A program made the translations under genes and the position numbers. Positions 63,925-64,000 of a DNA stretch of 64,000 nt are shown in pieces. Under the pieces are notes generated by a model that worked only from the letters and a program-made list of their open reading frames with translations, was not told where the DNA came from and did not search any database. The DNA comes from Bactericera cockerelli (Eukaryota > Arthropoda > Insecta > Hemiptera > Triozidae). Location: the NCBI GenBank assembly GCA_024516035.1, contig CM044959.1:26841669-26905668 (forward strand). The letters are read 5' to 3'. Position 1 is the stretch's first letter, and each line of letters starts with the position of its first letter.

Positions 63925-64000
63925 TGTGTGTTATTATTAATAATATATATTATATTATTAATATATTATTAATAATACACTTAATAATATATATTAAGTG
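63925..64000. repeat. AT-rich palindromic tract
   Basis: Alternating TTATTAATAATATATATTA units forming overlapping palindromes at the window edge. Confidence 0.6.

Overview
This is animal nuclear DNA and almost certainly from an insect. It is AT-rich, its genes are split by GT-AG introns, and many transposable-element families crowd the introns and intergenic space. The clock gene found here (cycle) keeps the vertebrate-type BMAL1 C-terminus that Drosophila has lost, so a non-drosophilid insect is indicated. A hemipteran is my guess, but the sequence does not prove it. Layout, left to right: (1) 1192-8504, minus strand: 5' exons of a mitochondrial ClpX gene (zinc-finger part through the Walker A motif). 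The rest of the AAA+ domain lies beyond the left edge. (2) 8505-22121: an intergenic stretch full of repeats, including a broken mariner, several foldback elements, decayed non-LTR retrotransposon pieces, and SINEs with tRNA-like or 5S-rRNA-like heads. (3) 22122-32491, plus strand: the 5' half of a gene probably encoding an SWT1-like PIN-domain protein. It has a long Asn/Gln/Ser-rich exon carrying several frame breaks. Its last visible intron holds a foldback DNA transposon that was itself entered by a Ty3/gypsy-type LTR retrotransposon with two identical 156-bp LTRs. (4) 32691-32790: a run of 100 Ns, i.e. a scaffold gap. (5) 33516-34475, plus strand: the last two exons of an aromatic amino acid hydroxylase, best matching phenylalanine hydroxylase (Henna). 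(6) 34476-40584: tail-to-tail intergenic space with SINEs, a CA-rich microsatellite and a tandem-repeat element. (7) 40585-62705, minus strand: a nearly complete cycle/BMAL1 gene in twelve recognisable coding exons whose splice phases all agree. Only the start-codon exon(s) are missing. (8) 62706-64000: repeats and AT-rich sequence. The four genes are unrelated in function: mitochondrial protein quality control, nuclear RNA surveillance, phenylalanine catabolism and the circadian clock. Two themes deserve attention. First, short tandem duplications straddle coding boundaries: five copies of the cycle stop-codon segment, three copies of a cycle splice-donor segment, and three copies of the hydroxylase stop-codon segment. 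Second, nested and palindromic transposons are abundant, and several allow exact before/after comparison of insertion sites. No wholly new multi-gene system was seen. The strongest novel candidates are a 1.2-kb element with a reiterated ACCGGGTA motif, the concentric foldback at 14.6-15.9 kb, the ORF-bearing inverted repeat at 59.8-62.6 kb, and a 5S-headed SINE family sharing its body with a tRNA-headed one.
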